In this document: positions 1 through 10,963 of the stretch, one piece after another
Position numbering within the stretch: the stretch's first letter is position 1
Layout of the letters: each line of letters opens with the position of its first letter
Source of the DNA: Phoma sp. XZ068
Lineage: Eukaryota; Ascomycota; Dothideomycetes; Pleosporales; Didymellaceae
Direction of reading: 5' to 3'
Length of the DNA: 64,000 nucleotides
Assembly (NCBI GenBank): GCA_004835665.1
Contig: RBKR01000003.1
Span: 1,550,001 to 1,614,000 of the forward strand
Program-made: the position numbers and the translations under genes
Notes under the pieces: model-generated
The model's input: only the letters and a program-made list of their open reading frames with translations
What the model was told of the DNA's origin: nothing
The model's database searches: none

Positions 1-888
1 GTACTTCTTGCCCTCGCGGAGGATGTCGCTGTACTCCTCGAGAGGAGACCTTGTGAGAGCGGTCTCGCGCCACAGGTCGGGTGTAAGGAATCCGTATGTG
101 TTGGCAACAGCGACGAAGGTGGCCTTCAGTGTGTTCTCGAGGGTCTTGGTGGAACCAGTGGATGCGGTGTAGGCATCCTGGACACCAGCCAACTGCAAGA
201 GACGCTTGACAGCGGGGGAGGCGACGAGGCCGGTACCGCGGGGAGCGGGGATGAGACGGACGGTGACGGAACCGCACTTGCCGGACTCCTTGGTGGGGAG
301 CGAGTGAGGCTCACCAAGGTTGGTGCCCCAGTAACCACGGCGGATGGGGACGACGGCGAGCTTGGCGATGATGATGGCAGCGCGGATGGCGGTCGCAACT
401 TCCTTGGAGGTCTTGATACCGAGACCAATGTGGCCCTCAGAGTCACCGATGACGACGATGGCCTTGAAACGGGTACGCTGACCGGCACGGGTCTGCTTCT
501 GGACGGGCTTGATCTTCATGACCTCGTCCTTGAGCTTGGGGAGGAAGAAGTCGACGATCTGGTACTCCTTGATGGGGAGAGAGTGGAGGTAGCTGCCAAC
601 TGTCAGTCGCTGTCCGGCGCGTTGTGCGTGTGCTGCGCGTGAACGTACATTTCCTCCATGCTCTTGATCTTGCCGGCCTTTACGAGACGACCAAGCTTGG
701 TGACGGGCTGCCATTCCTTCTCCTGCGCAATTGTCAATTCTGTGTCCATATCCTCAGATTCCTGCTGTGCGCACCTCGGACTTGCCGCCACGACGACCAC
801 GTCCACGGCCGCGGCCACGGCCACGGTCACCACCACGGTCTCCACGAGATCCGAATCCGCCGCGAGCGGGAGCAGGAGCGTCAGCCAT
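1..888 (-). CDS. RPS2: 40S ribosomal protein S2 (uS5), C-terminus cut by window edge
   Basis: Structural protein of the small ribosomal subunit, near the mRNA entry channel. Exons (minus strand) are 888-775, 722-649 and 592-1; introns 723-774 and 593-648. The product starts MADAPAPARGGFG, has an RG-rich tail of about 35 residues typical of eukaryotic S2, then the conserved core: MEEIYLHSLPIKEYQIVDFF, QKQTRAGQRTRFKA and GDSEGHIGLGIKTSKE. The second acceptor was placed after GGCAG at 593 because only that choice restores EIYLHSL; a nearby CAG at 600 breaks the frame. The 260 codons present are nearly the full family length, so only a few C-terminal residues lie outside the window. The gene also has a likely leader intron at 913-967. 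Confidence 0.96.
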
Positions 889-912
889 TTTGTAAGTCGG
901 TGGAATGGACTA

Positions 913-967
913 CTGTCGGTGCGAGGTCAGCGATGGTCGAGGAATGCAGCAGGCGCGGCGAACGTAC
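913..967 (-). other. probable 5'-UTR intron of RPS2
   Basis: On the minus strand this 55-nt segment begins GTACGT, contains a CGCTGACC branch-like site and ends ACCGACAG, 24 nt upstream of the RPS2 ATG. Leader introns are common in fungal ribosomal protein genes. Inferred from sequence signals only. Confidence 0.55.
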
Positions 968-1557
968 GGTGGGAGTTCCTGAGGTTAGTGCTGTTGGTCG
1001 CAAAGTGGAAGTTGCGAACTTCAATATTGCAGAGCGGGTGGGAGCTAAGCGAGGCGCTAGTGCTCGCGGTGCAAGTGGGACCATCTCCATCATGCTTGTG
1101 AACCTCGCGAGCACATGCACTCAGAACATCGACACGTCAAAGATTTGGCACTGCACTGCCATACAGTGGAATTATCGCTGAGCGAGGGCAAATTTTCTGC
1201 ACGCTTGCAGACCTCTTCTCGTACTCTGGAGGTCTCCAGGTCTTGTGCGCAGCGATGTACTGCTCGCAAACAAACTCCTACCGCTGAGCTTATTGTCCCC
1301 AAGGCCGGACTCTATCAAAGCATGTGGTGCGCTCTTTCCATCTGATGCACTAATTAGATGTTTCTGGCGTACATCACGCGAGGTTGTCATCTGCAACTTC
1401 TTGATGGTGTGGAAGTTTTGCTGACCTAAGAACCTCCGCGCACCGTCATTCGTTCACATGCTCGAGGTAGCAACACCATAGCTCACCTGAACAAACAGTA
1501 CAGCTTTCACAGTTCCATGGCTCCAACAATTACTACCACACTGTAGAGTTTTCCACT
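968..1557. other. divergent intergenic region RPS2 / coiled-coil gene
   Basis: About 590 nt between two genes transcribed outwards; it must hold both promoters. I see no convincing coding exon, RNA gene or repeat. Confidence 0.5.
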
Positions 1558-3021
1558 ATGTCCTTAATAAACTCCGTCCTCGGTTCGTTCTCACCACCGC
1601 CATCAAAGTTCCGGAGGTCCTTCGAGGATCCTCACGCGCGCGACCATGAGCTGCCTCTCTACAACTCTCCACCACCGCCGCGTATACCACCGCCTGTAAC
1701 TGCTTCGCTGATATGGAGCGCTCCAAAAGCCAGCATCTCGCCTGCACCACGTGTCCCGGACGATGTGCTCACGTTGCAACGGCGCGCTCGCCATCTTGAG
1801 CAACAGCTCCAAGAGCTACTCGATGCGCAGGCAGACGGGCTTATGAATGGTCTCGGTGGAAACGACGGTATCTCTGATGACTTGGTGTCAAACGGTAGTA
1901 CCACGCCGACAGTCAGCAGTGTCCGCTCGGCGGATAAGAACCCAGAGAATAGCGACGATCAGCGCAAACCTCCCAGGAAGAAGCTAGGCCTCAGCACCGC
2001 AAGAAGAGGCATCTTCAGGCGTATACAGCAGCTTGCAAGTGTGAAAGCCGAAGAGCTGAACATGCTGGACGAAGGGTTGAGGGATCTGCAATACAATGTA
2101 GAGAAAACGGAAACGTGGACTCAGAAGCGCGCACGGCTGGAAACCAAGATCCAGAGTATCGAAGGCGAGAATACTGGCGCAAAGACGCAGGCCCTTCAGG
2201 CTGAAGCCTCAAAGCTAGAGCAAGACATCAGACTGAAAGAGGAGGAATTATGGGCGTTGAAGCGTCGGCAACGTCGAGTTCTGGATGAGCTCGCAGAAAC
2301 GGAGAACTCCAAGGAAGCGAAACTCTCCTCATACAAAACTTCGCTCTCTATGCTGGACAAGGAGGTTTCGACCTTCCTCGCGCGCCCTCCGAATCGAAAC
2401 CACACACCCCTCTCGTCCTCGCCTTTCCCTACGCTTCCTCCCAAACGGCGCACTCTCGAAATGGCACACGAGTTCTGGCAGGACGAGTATACAAGGTTGG
2501 CGGAGAAGTGTGAGGAGGTCGACGTTGAGCGTGCTGCACTCGAAGAAGGCTCAATACTATGGAACGACACAGTGAAGAAGGTGGCTGACTACGAAGCAAG
2601 CCTGCAACGATATATGCACAAAGTGAGTAAGAACGGTTCAGCAGATTCTAAACGCCTGCTAGATCAGATGGACGCTACGATCGCCTTCTTAGATGAAAAG
2701 TTAGAGCACGCTACCTCTAGAAGCTGGAATCTGCTCATGTGTGCCATTGGAGCCGAGCTTGAAGCCTTCCAGCAAGGTCGAGACCTCCTACACGAAGCGC
2801 TTGGAGTAAAGCGAAAGGGCAAGGAGAAGGCTAGTGGTTCACTGGTAGAGCTCGAGGAGTTCAAACCCCTACCAGAAGAGATGACTGGGTCAGCGATAAG
2901 GATTGGACGTTCGCCGCCAAAGCCTGCACCAGTCAAACCAAGTTTGTTTGAGACCGACGAGTCGAATGATGACCCTGATCCTGAACTCATGATTTCTCAC
3001 CAGGATACTGATACTGATTGA
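1558..3021 (+). CDS. coiled-coil protein, possibly Atg28-like
   Basis: A single exon encoding 487 residues. The N-terminal 60 residues are Ser/Pro-rich (PPPPRIPPP). Long charged helices with heptad character follow at roughly 75-95, 145-260 and 300-360, with a conserved-looking PPKRRTLEMAHEFWQDEY segment near 295-312; the tail is acidic. The architecture and the segment RRGIFRRIQQLASVK resemble the fungal autophagy-related Atg28 family as I remember it, a scaffold-type coiled-coil protein linked to selective autophagy. That assignment is from memory of family features, not a search, so treat it as a hypothesis; a generic coiled-coil protein is the alternative. No membrane segment or catalytic motif is visible. 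Confidence 0.8.
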   Translation: MSLINSVLGSFSPPPSKFRRSFEDPHARDHELPLYNSPPPPRIPPPVTASLIWSAPKASISPAPRVPDDVLTLQRRARHLEQQLQELLDAQADGLMNGLGGNDGISDDLVSNGSTTPTVSSVRSADKNPENSDDQRKPPRKKLGLSTARRGIFRRIQQLASVKAEELNMLDEGLRDLQYNVEKTETWTQKRARLETKIQSIEGENTGAKTQALQAEASKLEQDIRLKEEELWALKRRQRRVLDELAETENSKEAKLSSYKTSLSMLDKEVSTFLARPPNRNHTPLSSSPFPTLPPKRRTLEMAHEFWQDEYTRLAEKCEEVDVERAALEEGSILWNDTVKKVADYEASLQRYMHKVSKNGSADSKRLLDQMDATIAFLDEKLEHATSRSWNLLMCAIGAELEAFQQGRDLLHEALGVKRKGKEKASGSLVELEEFKPLPEEMTGSAIRIGRSPPKPAPVKPSLFETDESNDDPDPELMISHQDTDTD

Positions 3022-3427
3022 AGCAATTTTGTACATCCATAGCATTTGTCAGAACTTGAGCGAGGTGTTGGGCGTTTGATTATTCACCCCTGCGTAGCGT
3101 ACAGAAGCGTACTTTAGCCGCCTAGTAAAACACATATCGCTTTTCACGAGCTAGTAAATTATGCCTACAGCTTCAGTCTTGCTAGTGACACTTATAAGTC
3201 TCCATGGGTAGCGGCCTGTGCATGGACCGTAAGCTCGTGTTCCTAACCAAACTTGCTGCGGCGAATACCGCCACTGCTCCGCAAGGTTGACTTCACAAAC
3301 TGCAACTGCAACCTGCAACCACGCCCAGACACTTACGCAGTCTTTGGACTTCCACACTGTCCACGACCTCCGTGATTTATCAGGCATGCGATGAAAAGTC
3401 GCTACGGGTCTATCGTAGGCCCAGAAG
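3022..3427. other. intergenic region
   Basis: About 400 nt between two plus-strand genes: terminator of the coiled-coil gene and promoter of the hydrolase. Nothing specific recognised. Confidence 0.5.
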
Positions 3428-4714
3428 ATGCGCCCCTCTCCGGAGCCCCACTATAGCTTCACAATACCCTCGATACACGATGATATAACGCTTGACTGCC
3501 GCATATATCACCCAGATGTCTTCGACGATCCCTCGGAGGATTGTCTAGAAAGGCCGCGATGGAGGAAGCGTGGTATTGTTATGGCACACCCCTATGCGCC
3601 AATGGGCGGCAGCTACGACGATCGTGTAGTAGGCATCGTTGTGGATGAGCTGCTGAAGGCTGGATATGTGGTGGGAACCTTCAATTTCCGGTATAATTGC
3701 ATTACAACTCATCTTCAGTCTTCACTAACATGCTATAGAGGTGCGCATGGCTCCAAGCATAAAGGTCGTACCTCTTGGTCTGGAAGACCAGAGTTGGACG
3801 ACTATACCTCCTTCGCTGCATGTTTCATGCAATACATGACCCTCATACGGCCTTTCCCCACGCCAGACACGACCTTTACGCCTAACCAGTCTCCAATACG
3901 TCCACCAGCGCGACAGCTGGGCGACTCTTTATCCGACCAAGTGCCGCTGGTCATCCTCGGCGGCTACTCCTACGGCTCTCTGATCTTGAAGCACCTCCCA
4001 CCGGTGCCGTCAATCCTACAACGCTTCTCCAAACCCCCGTCGGGCTCCGCAGCCGACGAGGTCCTGCTGAGGGCGCACAAGCTAGCGGATCAGAGCAATC
4101 TAGATTGGATCAACCTGGCTCGAGATGTTGAGCGAGAGAAGAGGAGGAAGCACGAGCACAAAACGTCGTTAACAATTGGAGGAGAAGAGACGAGCCCTGA
4201 TCTGAGGAGGAGCAGCAGAGAAGCAAAGCGAAGCTTCGACGTATCGCGCAGCTTAGATTTGGGGCATCGGCTGAGGAGTCTCAGCCATCGTGGCCGAAAG
4301 CATGGAAACTCCTGTTCTTCGCTCGAACAGACTGACATCGATCTTGTGATTCCCAAAGTCCGCTACCTCCTCATCTCACCACTAACACCCCCAATATCTA
4401 CACTTGCAGCACCCGTGTTAGGTCAGAAGTTTTGGAGTCGCCCAACGGATACAAACACGACAAGCATTGGGAAGTTTGTATCGTTGGCGATCTATGGCGA
4501 CCAAGACATTTTTGCGTCTGCAAAGAAGATTCGAGATTGGTCTGACCATCTGAAGGCTGTGCATGGGCCAGCATTCTCAAGTGTTGAGATCGCAGGCGCT
4601 GGGCACTTCTGGGTTGAGCAGGATGTGGAGAGGCAGCTGCGAGCTGCGTTGAGAGGATGGGTAGTTGAGGGGCCTGAGAATGCTCTGTCGGCCACGACAC
4701 AACTAGTTTCCTAG
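3428..4714 (+). CDS. alpha/beta-hydrolase superfamily protein
   Basis: Exons 3428-3690 and 3739-4714 (412 residues). The 48-nt intron 3691-3738 (GTATAA...CTATAG, branch ACTAACA) is a multiple of three and has no stop in frame, so unspliced translation also stays open; splicing restores the family motif NFRGAHGSKGRTSW-like block around the junction. The nucleophile elbow is GGYSYGS, the acid is in IYGDQDIF and the base in GAGHFW, giving a complete Ser-Asp-His triad. Early GIVMAHPYAPMGG fits the oxyanion strand of hydrolases related to bacterial COG2945-type enzymes. A Lys/Arg/Ser-rich insertion of about 90 residues sits between the Ser and Asp motifs. No signal peptide, so probably cytosolic; the substrate is unknown. 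Confidence 0.88.
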   Translation: MRPSPEPHYSFTIPSIHDDITLDCRIYHPDVFDDPSEDCLERPRWRKRGIVMAHPYAPMGGSYDDRVVGIVVDELLKAGYVVGTFNFRYNCITTHLQSSLTCYRGAHGSKHKGRTSWSGRPELDDYTSFAACFMQYMTLIRPFPTPDTTFTPNQSPIRPPARQLGDSLSDQVPLVILGGYSYGSLILKHLPPVPSILQRFSKPPSGSAADEVLLRAHKLADQSNLDWINLARDVEREKRRKHEHKTSLTIGGEETSPDLRRSSREAKRSFDVSRSLDLGHRLRSLSHRGRKHGNSCSSLEQTDIDLVIPKVRYLLISPLTPPISTLAAPVLGQKFWSRPTDTNTTSIGKFVSLAIYGDQDIFASAKKIRDWSDHLKAVHGPAFSSVEIAGAGHFWVEQDVERQLRAALRGWVVEGPENALSATTQLVS

Positions 4715-5451
4715 GACTTCTACCGAATACTCACCCTGTCATCCAGACATGATCGATACAATAACACACTGCTCGTCCATCGTGCAACTCGTTTCGATGA
4801 TGCGACCTGCCCTCCTACACCAGTTGCACCTCCAAAATAGAAAGCCACCAATGTGATCCTGACTTGGCAAGCACAGCACCAAGGTCCATATCAGCAGACA
4901 CCAGGGGCATGGCATCATATGCATTACGAACGAGGGGCGTTTCAACTCACCTACCGGCCCAAGAGGGTACAGAACGTGCCTCAGAAGCGAGAACACGCGT
5001 GGGAGCGTCCGTGATCCGGTGTGGTTACTGACCAATCAGAAGCATCAACACAAGAACGTGAGCCAAGTGTAGTGAGACGTCAACTGAAGAACGCGCAGTG
5101 GCGTTCGGGCTAAGCCATGCTCAAGACTCGTGCAAGGCTCTTCGAGTCGCAGCAGGCCTGTTCTCCCCAATTGATATGAAGCGCAATGGCACCAGTCTGG
5201 CCAACTTGCTTGTCGTCGATGCTTGTCGCAGTGTGCCAACAGCTAAAAAGCAAACCTGCCTGCATTATGACAGAGTCTATAACTGCTATTCGACAACCAT
5301 TCTTTCTGGATATTTTTATATCAGCCTTATAATCACACCGGTGTAGGTCTCGGCCTCGGCGGGCTGACATAGGCTTCTACGGTAGCCACCCTATGTCTCT
5401 CAGACATACAACAAAATACCTCACCACCAAACATCGTCGAACATAGTTCTA
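4715..5451. other. intergenic region upstream of the phosphate permease
   Basis: About 740 nt. An ACGCGT hexamer lies near 4995. I found no CACGTG palindrome (the Pho4/NUC-1 core) in this interval, so phosphate control by that element is not supported here. No coding exon convincing. Confidence 0.4.
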
Positions 5452-7500
5452 ATGCCATCGTTCTATCGAGTTGGCAATGCTGCGTATCGCGATGTTCCGG
5501 GTGTATACGTAAGGGCCCTCACTCTCACCTTAGCACTTCGCTTACCAACGCAGACCCATATCGCCGACCCTGGGGAACGACGTCGTATGGCCCTAGCCGA
5601 AGTCGACAAGGCCCCGTTCGGTTGGTATCATGTTCGACTCGCGGTTGTGACTGGAATTGGGTTTTTCACAGACGCCTACAGTGTAGGTACATGACATGCT
5701 GCATGAGGATGCAACTAACGAAACCGAGTTATTCGCCATAAACCTCGCAATCATCCTGCTAGGCATAGTATATTGGCAAGATGAGAAAAACCGTGGTGTC
5801 ATGCCTCACAACGCCGAAACTGCCATCAAGGTCGCAACGTCTGCCGGTGCAATCTTCGGCCAAATCATTTTTGGGTATCTTGGAGATCGGCTCGGTCGGA
5901 AGCGGATGTATGGCGTTGAACTTATGATCATCATTGCGACGACACTTGCGCAGTCACTCTGCGGACAGTCGAGCACCCTTTCGATTGTTGGTGTTCTGAT
6001 CTTCTATCGCGTGGTAAGCATACAGCAACTCGCAACACACCATGCTCACTCCACCAAATCTATACTAACAGCATCTAGGTAATGGGCATTGGCGTTGGAG
6101 GCGACTATCCATTATCTGCTGTCATAACTGCAGAGTTCTCTAGCACTCATTACCGTGGTGGTATCATTGCTGCCGTTTTCGCCATGCAAGGACTTGGCCA
6201 GCTAGCGGCTGCACTGATGACACTAATCGTAGTAGTTGCGTACAAAGATAAGCTGCGAACCGTAGAGTCAATCGGTACTTGTACAGGGGAATGTATTGTG
6301 ACCGTTGATAAGATGTGGCGCATCATTATTGCTTTTGGAGGCATCCCCGGTTGGTTTGCACTATACTATCGACTCACGATTCCAGGTTAGTGGCAATTCA
6401 TAACACCACAAAGCTTGACTGACGAGTCCAGAAACACCTCGATATACCTTCGACGTACTATACGACGTTGACAAGGCCAGCATCGATGCGAGGAAGTATC
6501 GATATGGAAAGCAGAGCGGTATTGTGAACCCAGTGCCACAGACAAGGCGTGAATTAAGCGGAAAGCGGCCCGTCACATTGATGGAAGTATTTCGCTTCTA
6601 CACGCAGAAGAGGCAGGCTATTAGACTCTTTGGTTGCGCAATGTCTTGGTTGTACGTCTCCCTCCCCCATCCTTCATCCTTTCTCAGTCACTGACTTCAT
6701 CTAGCTTCCTCGATCTCGCCTTTTATGGCTTGGGCTTCTCATCCGCCTCTCTTCTCAGCACAATGGGCTTCGATAAGCGCGATAACCTTTACCTCGACCT
6801 CCGCAACACAGCAACCGGCCAAATCGTGTTAATCTGCGCCGGTGCACTTCCTGGCTACTGGTTGACCGTGTTCACCGTCGACAAACTCGGCCGCAAGCCC
6901 ATCCAGATCGGCGGCTTCGCCATCCTAACCATCATCTTCTGCGTCCTCGGATTCGCCTACAAAGTCCTGTCCAAAACGCACCTCCTCATCCTCTACGTCC
7001 TAGCCCAATTCTTCTTCAACTTCGGCCCCAACGCAACTACATTCATCACACCAGCTGAGATATTCCCCACAAGGGTGAGAAGTACAGGCCATGGATTCAG
7101 CGCAGGAATGGGCAAGCTCGGCGCCGTCTTTGCGCAGATCTTCTTCGCGCCGATGATTAAGCGCGGTGCCACGCATGATAATCCTACGCCTTGGATCCAC
7201 GGTGTCATGCAAATCTTTGCGCTGTTCATGTTTCTGGGCATGTTGACGAGTCTCCTCGTACCAGAGAGTAAGAGGGCGAGGCTAGAGGAGCTAGCCGGCG
7301 AGACGGAGGATGTGTATGAGGTGCAGGTCGGCGCATGGCGGAGTAGGTCTGCTAGGAGTGATCATGTGGATTCTCCGGGTGCGGCGAGGGTTAGTGGGAG
7401 TGCAGTCAGTGGGAGGAGTACGGAGGGGATAATTAGGGACGGAGACGCGGAGAAGGGGAAATGGTGGCGATTTAGACAGACTGAGGTCCGCAGTCCTTGA
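5452..7500 (+). CDS. PHO84: high-affinity phosphate:H+ symporter, PHO84-type MFS permease
   Basis: Six exons: 5452-5508, 5554-5682, 5729-6013, 6079-6385, 6432-6651, 6705-7500, giving 597 residues, normal for this family. Landmarks in order: KAPFGWYHVRLAVVTGIGFF then TDAYS/LFAIN (TM1), GDRLGRKRMYG (MFS loop 2-3 motif), the phosphate-permease signature GVGGDYPLSAVITAEF, ETPRYTFDV before the central loop, DKLGRKPIQ in the second half, and NFGPNATTFITPAEIFPTRVR. About twelve membrane segments are predicted by eye; the tail of some 75 residues is Ser/Gly-rich and cytosolic. The family imports inorganic phosphate at the plasma membrane. Intron 1 (45 nt) is a multiple of three; the later Met at 5587 is a possible alternative start. 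Confidence 0.93.
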
Positions 7501-8900
7501 ATGTGAAATCTTTCTTATGTGCAAAATCATTGACGCATTTGTGGTACTATGTGGAACTCATGGTGATGGTGATTACAAAGGAATTCCTTACTCCTAGACA
7601 ATTCCTATCAATTAGTTCATGCTCCTACTACGTACACTGTGAGACATATGTCCATACTTTAGAGTTTGTGTCTTCTTGATTTCAGCGAGTTGTGGCGACA
7701 CGTCGTAGCCAACTCCAAGCTATTCGTTCCTTCACCATTCACACCACAACACAACACGAACACCACGGCACCACTTAACCCACCACCTACAAGCAGAAGC
7801 AAAAACATACCATTCAAACAAAAAAGATCACAAAGGCCAAAAAGAACAGCTGACCTCGGATACAATTTTCCATTTTAAATCTGCTGCCCGAAAACCCTCG
7901 ACGCCATGCCCGGCTTGATTTTACTCCTATGCCGGAGTGTCTTTGGGTTTTGTCACGATTCGAACCAGGGGCACTCAGAGCTCGCAATCAAGCTTATTTG
8001 GAATTGCGGGCTCTTACTCCATTGTGTGTTCGTTGAACCGCCAAGCCGTGTTTCAACGGGCCTGGATTGATGGGAGGAAGGCTAGTTTTTGGAGTTATAT
8101 AGAGGGTACTTCTGAGGGTATATGTGTGAGTGTATGTGTATATTGAGCGTGTTGTGTTTGGCGACGGCGTCATTGTGGGCGTGGTGGCGAGCAGAGTTTT
8201 GTCTTGCTTTCACCTGGGGTGGATTGGGCGCGGTAGGTGAGAGGGATGGGCGGCCGTTCTTGTACTTGGGATGGCACTCAAGAAGGACGATCAGACTTGC
8301 AATTGACATGCAAATACTGTAGTTTGGAAAAAATACAGTGAGCAATTGCACGGAGAGCATGGCATGGCGAGATGGGTTGGTGCGCACAGTGGCTTTTAAT
8401 TACACTTGAGAGTCTTCATCATGAGCTGGATAGGTTACAAAGCCTCTGTTTGAGCATCGTGATCTTGCATAGTGCCAGCTGTTAGTGCGAGTTGGACACG
8501 GAAAATTATGTTACAATGGTAGATATGGTCAACGTGCGCAGTGGTTCATAAACAAACTGCCACTCAAACTAAGATCAAGATTGGAACCTTAGAATCAGAG
8601 AATGCCACGGCTTATGCGGTTAGTGCCACAAGCATGGGATGAATCCAGACGTGTCGACTGGTGTCACAAATTACTCGGAAGCGCGATGAGACAAGCACAT
8701 ACATCAGTTGGTCTGACTTATGGATTGACGCAGATAAAATTAACGAGGTCGAAAGAACGACAGATTTTACTGAATAATGTAGAACTTATTTACGCCCAGC
8801 CAGCCAGACAACTCATGCTTTAAGGCCTAAAAACCTGTAGTCATGGTCATACCAATAACACCAATCAACGCCTTGCTTGTCGCAATTCCCTTTAAAACAG
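7501..8900. other. 1.4-kb convergent intergenic region
   Basis: Lies between the 3' ends of the phosphate permease and the DCR2-type gene. It contains an A/C-rich patch (about 7735-7860) and short open frames with no family resemblance. A tRNA-like B-box near 7956-7967 on the minus strand does not fold (see rejected items). Confidence 0.5.
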
Positions 8901-10658
8901 TTATTCCTGATTGTCCCTTCGGACAGGCAGAACTCGACCAGCATCCACGATCATCTGCTCGTCCAGTCTCTTGCCAATATCACCATACTCCAACCTCTTC
9001 CATGTAGAGATACGCGCGGTGTTCGTATCGATCTCGAATACACGCAGTCGACGGTGGTATTTGTTGTAACCACCGTAACCGCCAAATCCACTGCCACCAG
9101 CATAACACATCCACAGCTCAGGCTCTTGTGTCGCGTGCTCTTTCGAGAGCATGCAGTAGTCGTTGACGTGGTCATGGCCACATGAGACGAACTTGACGCC
9201 CTGCTTGACTAGCTCATCCTTGAAGTGTGTGTTGAACGCGGGTGCTGTCACACCTTCGGTCCAGTTACCAACAAACTCGTTGTTCCTGTCTGCGTACTCA
9301 GGTAGTGGGATATGTATAAAGGCCATATCTAGGTGCTTGTGGGTGTAGTGGCTATGCGCGTCTTTCAACCCCTCAGCGGTGTTCTTGAACCAGGTGATTT
9401 GATTTGGCTTAATCCAGTCGTATCCTCGATAGTGGGCTTCATCTGGTGAGTATGCGTGGGTGTCGAGCATATAAAGCGTCAGGGCGGAGTGCTTGCTGTT
9501 ATGTGCCTGGATTTCGACGTAGTAGTTGCCAACACCGTCGATAGTGTTCGGCCCGGCTTCAGAAAGAGAGTAAGGCAGGGATTCGTAAAGCGACATTTGT
9601 GCGTGGCGCGATAGTGTGCCTTCGTCGTCATGGTTGCCAAAGATGGCTGCATAAGGGATCTTGCGCTCGGCGAGGGGCTCAATGATCTTGAACAGGGCCT
9701 AAAAGATGTAAGCAGACTAAAAATGAAAAACATTGGAGCAGCACGTACGCTCTGAATGTCTGGTGCGGTGTCGCCGTTGACTTGGTCACCAGAAAGCACT
9801 ACCATATCTGGCTTCTCATCATCCAGAACACGCTCAACGAAGTCCAGGGTCCTTGGGTCGGCATCACAGTGGCCGCCGTTGGCACCCTTGGGCTCCGGAT
9901 CTCTGCAGGCGCCTAGACCTGTACTGAGATGCAGGTCGGAGATCTGCATGATCTTGAACTTGCCATCCTTCCTGATCTTGGGAACTGGCTTCTCAGACTT
10001 GTGGGGTGCGCCTCGACGTATGCTTAGGCGTGGATCTTTGCTGTCCCGCGCTGTCTCCAAGTGCAATGCGCCGTTCTTGACCAGTTCCCACCCAGGACGT
10101 GGTTCTACTGCGTCGGATCCGAATAGTATGTCGACAGCAGTCACTGCCTGCTTCGAGTCGCTCGCGTGACGCTTGAGCGACCTCTTGATCCACACGCCTG
10201 CGGGGCGAGACTCCCACTTCTCTGAAGCTTGAGCTTTCTCGCCCATAGCTGGATCGAGCTTGCCAGTGCGCACGTCTATGATGACCTTGTCATCGCTCGT
10301 GAGCTCCTCCTCCCGCTTGCGCTTGATGTGTACATATGCCTTGGACACCCATCCAGAGCCAAGATAGAGGTCCTTCTCGACGCGGTGCCACTTCTTTTGG
10401 TCCAGCATGCATTTCGAGAGTGGGTTTAAGCTCGAACATGTCTGTACTGTGATGTCGGTGATGACGAGACCCTCATGGTGTAAGGGGAGGTGATTGTGGA
10501 CGGATTGGGGTAGGACTCGGTACCGGTTGTCCACAAAAAAGACCAGGAAGCAGGCGATGATGGTAAAGGCTATGAGCTGAATGCCTGTCCGGACCTGCGA
10601 CACAAGTCAGCTACACCAGGGACCCAAGGAGCGAGGGACGTACTATTCGGCGGGTCAT
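8901..10658 (-). CDS. DCR2: Dcr2-type metallophosphoesterase
   Basis: Exons 10658-10644, 10594-9749 and 9698-8901; 552 residues. The first exon is only 15 nt and encodes MTRRI, followed by VRTGIQLIAF and a single membrane anchor at about 10-28. The middle is a fungal-specific N-domain; the calcineurin-like phosphoesterase core follows with IMQISDLHLS, VVLSGDQVNGD, AIFGNHDDEG and VSCGHDHVNDY, i.e. all metal-ligand blocks are present. In yeast Dcr2 is a phosphatase that promotes cell-cycle start and counteracts the unfolded-protein-response kinase Ire1; the same role here is inference. It is divergent from the TRM61-like gene with 305 nt between the two ATGs. Confidence 0.92.
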
Positions 10659-10963
10659 GATCGAGTTAGCGGCCGTTCAGCCACATATGTCTTAGAAGAG
10701 AAATACGGTAGAACAGTTGAAGAGCTCAGTCGCCATGGCAAACGGTTTTGGTGTCAATAGTAAGAGGTGTGGACGCAAGAGGCACCCGCTGATGGATGTG
10801 TCCTTGCGCGTGTGATGCCTTGGCTTCTGGAATCCTTGATCGACGTTGGTTCACCGCGGAGGTCCCCACTTTCAGCGCCGGTAGCGTGAACCCTGCATCT
10901 ATCGTTCCATTCTCTTTTCCACTCGGTCGCACCTTCCACTCCATCACATCGACAAGCATAGCT
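10659..10963. promoter_or_regulatory. short bidirectional promoter region
   Basis: 305 nt between the DCR2-type ATG (10658, minus) and the preferred TRM61-like ATG (10964, plus). An upstream in-frame ATG at 10796 would add 56 residues to the methyltransferase, but the 10964 start gives a better mitochondrial presequence. Confidence 0.5.

Noticed and set aside
593..648. Alternative RPS2 acceptor at 600
   Set aside because: It gives a frameshifted product lacking EIYLHSLPIKEY; the acceptor at 593 restores the conserved sequence and the frame to the window edge.
7920..8010. Possible tRNA on the minus strand (GGTTCGAATC at about 7956-7967)
   Set aside because: The B-box is near consensus, but the T-stem halves (CCTGG and CGTGA) do not pair and no acceptor stem or A-box fits at the right distance.
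10796..10963. 56-residue N-terminal extension of the TRM61-like protein
   Set aside because: The upstream ATG is in frame, but the extension is Cys/Ala-rich with acidic residues and hides an otherwise good mitochondrial presequence starting at 10964; it would also shorten the divergent promoter to under 140 nt.
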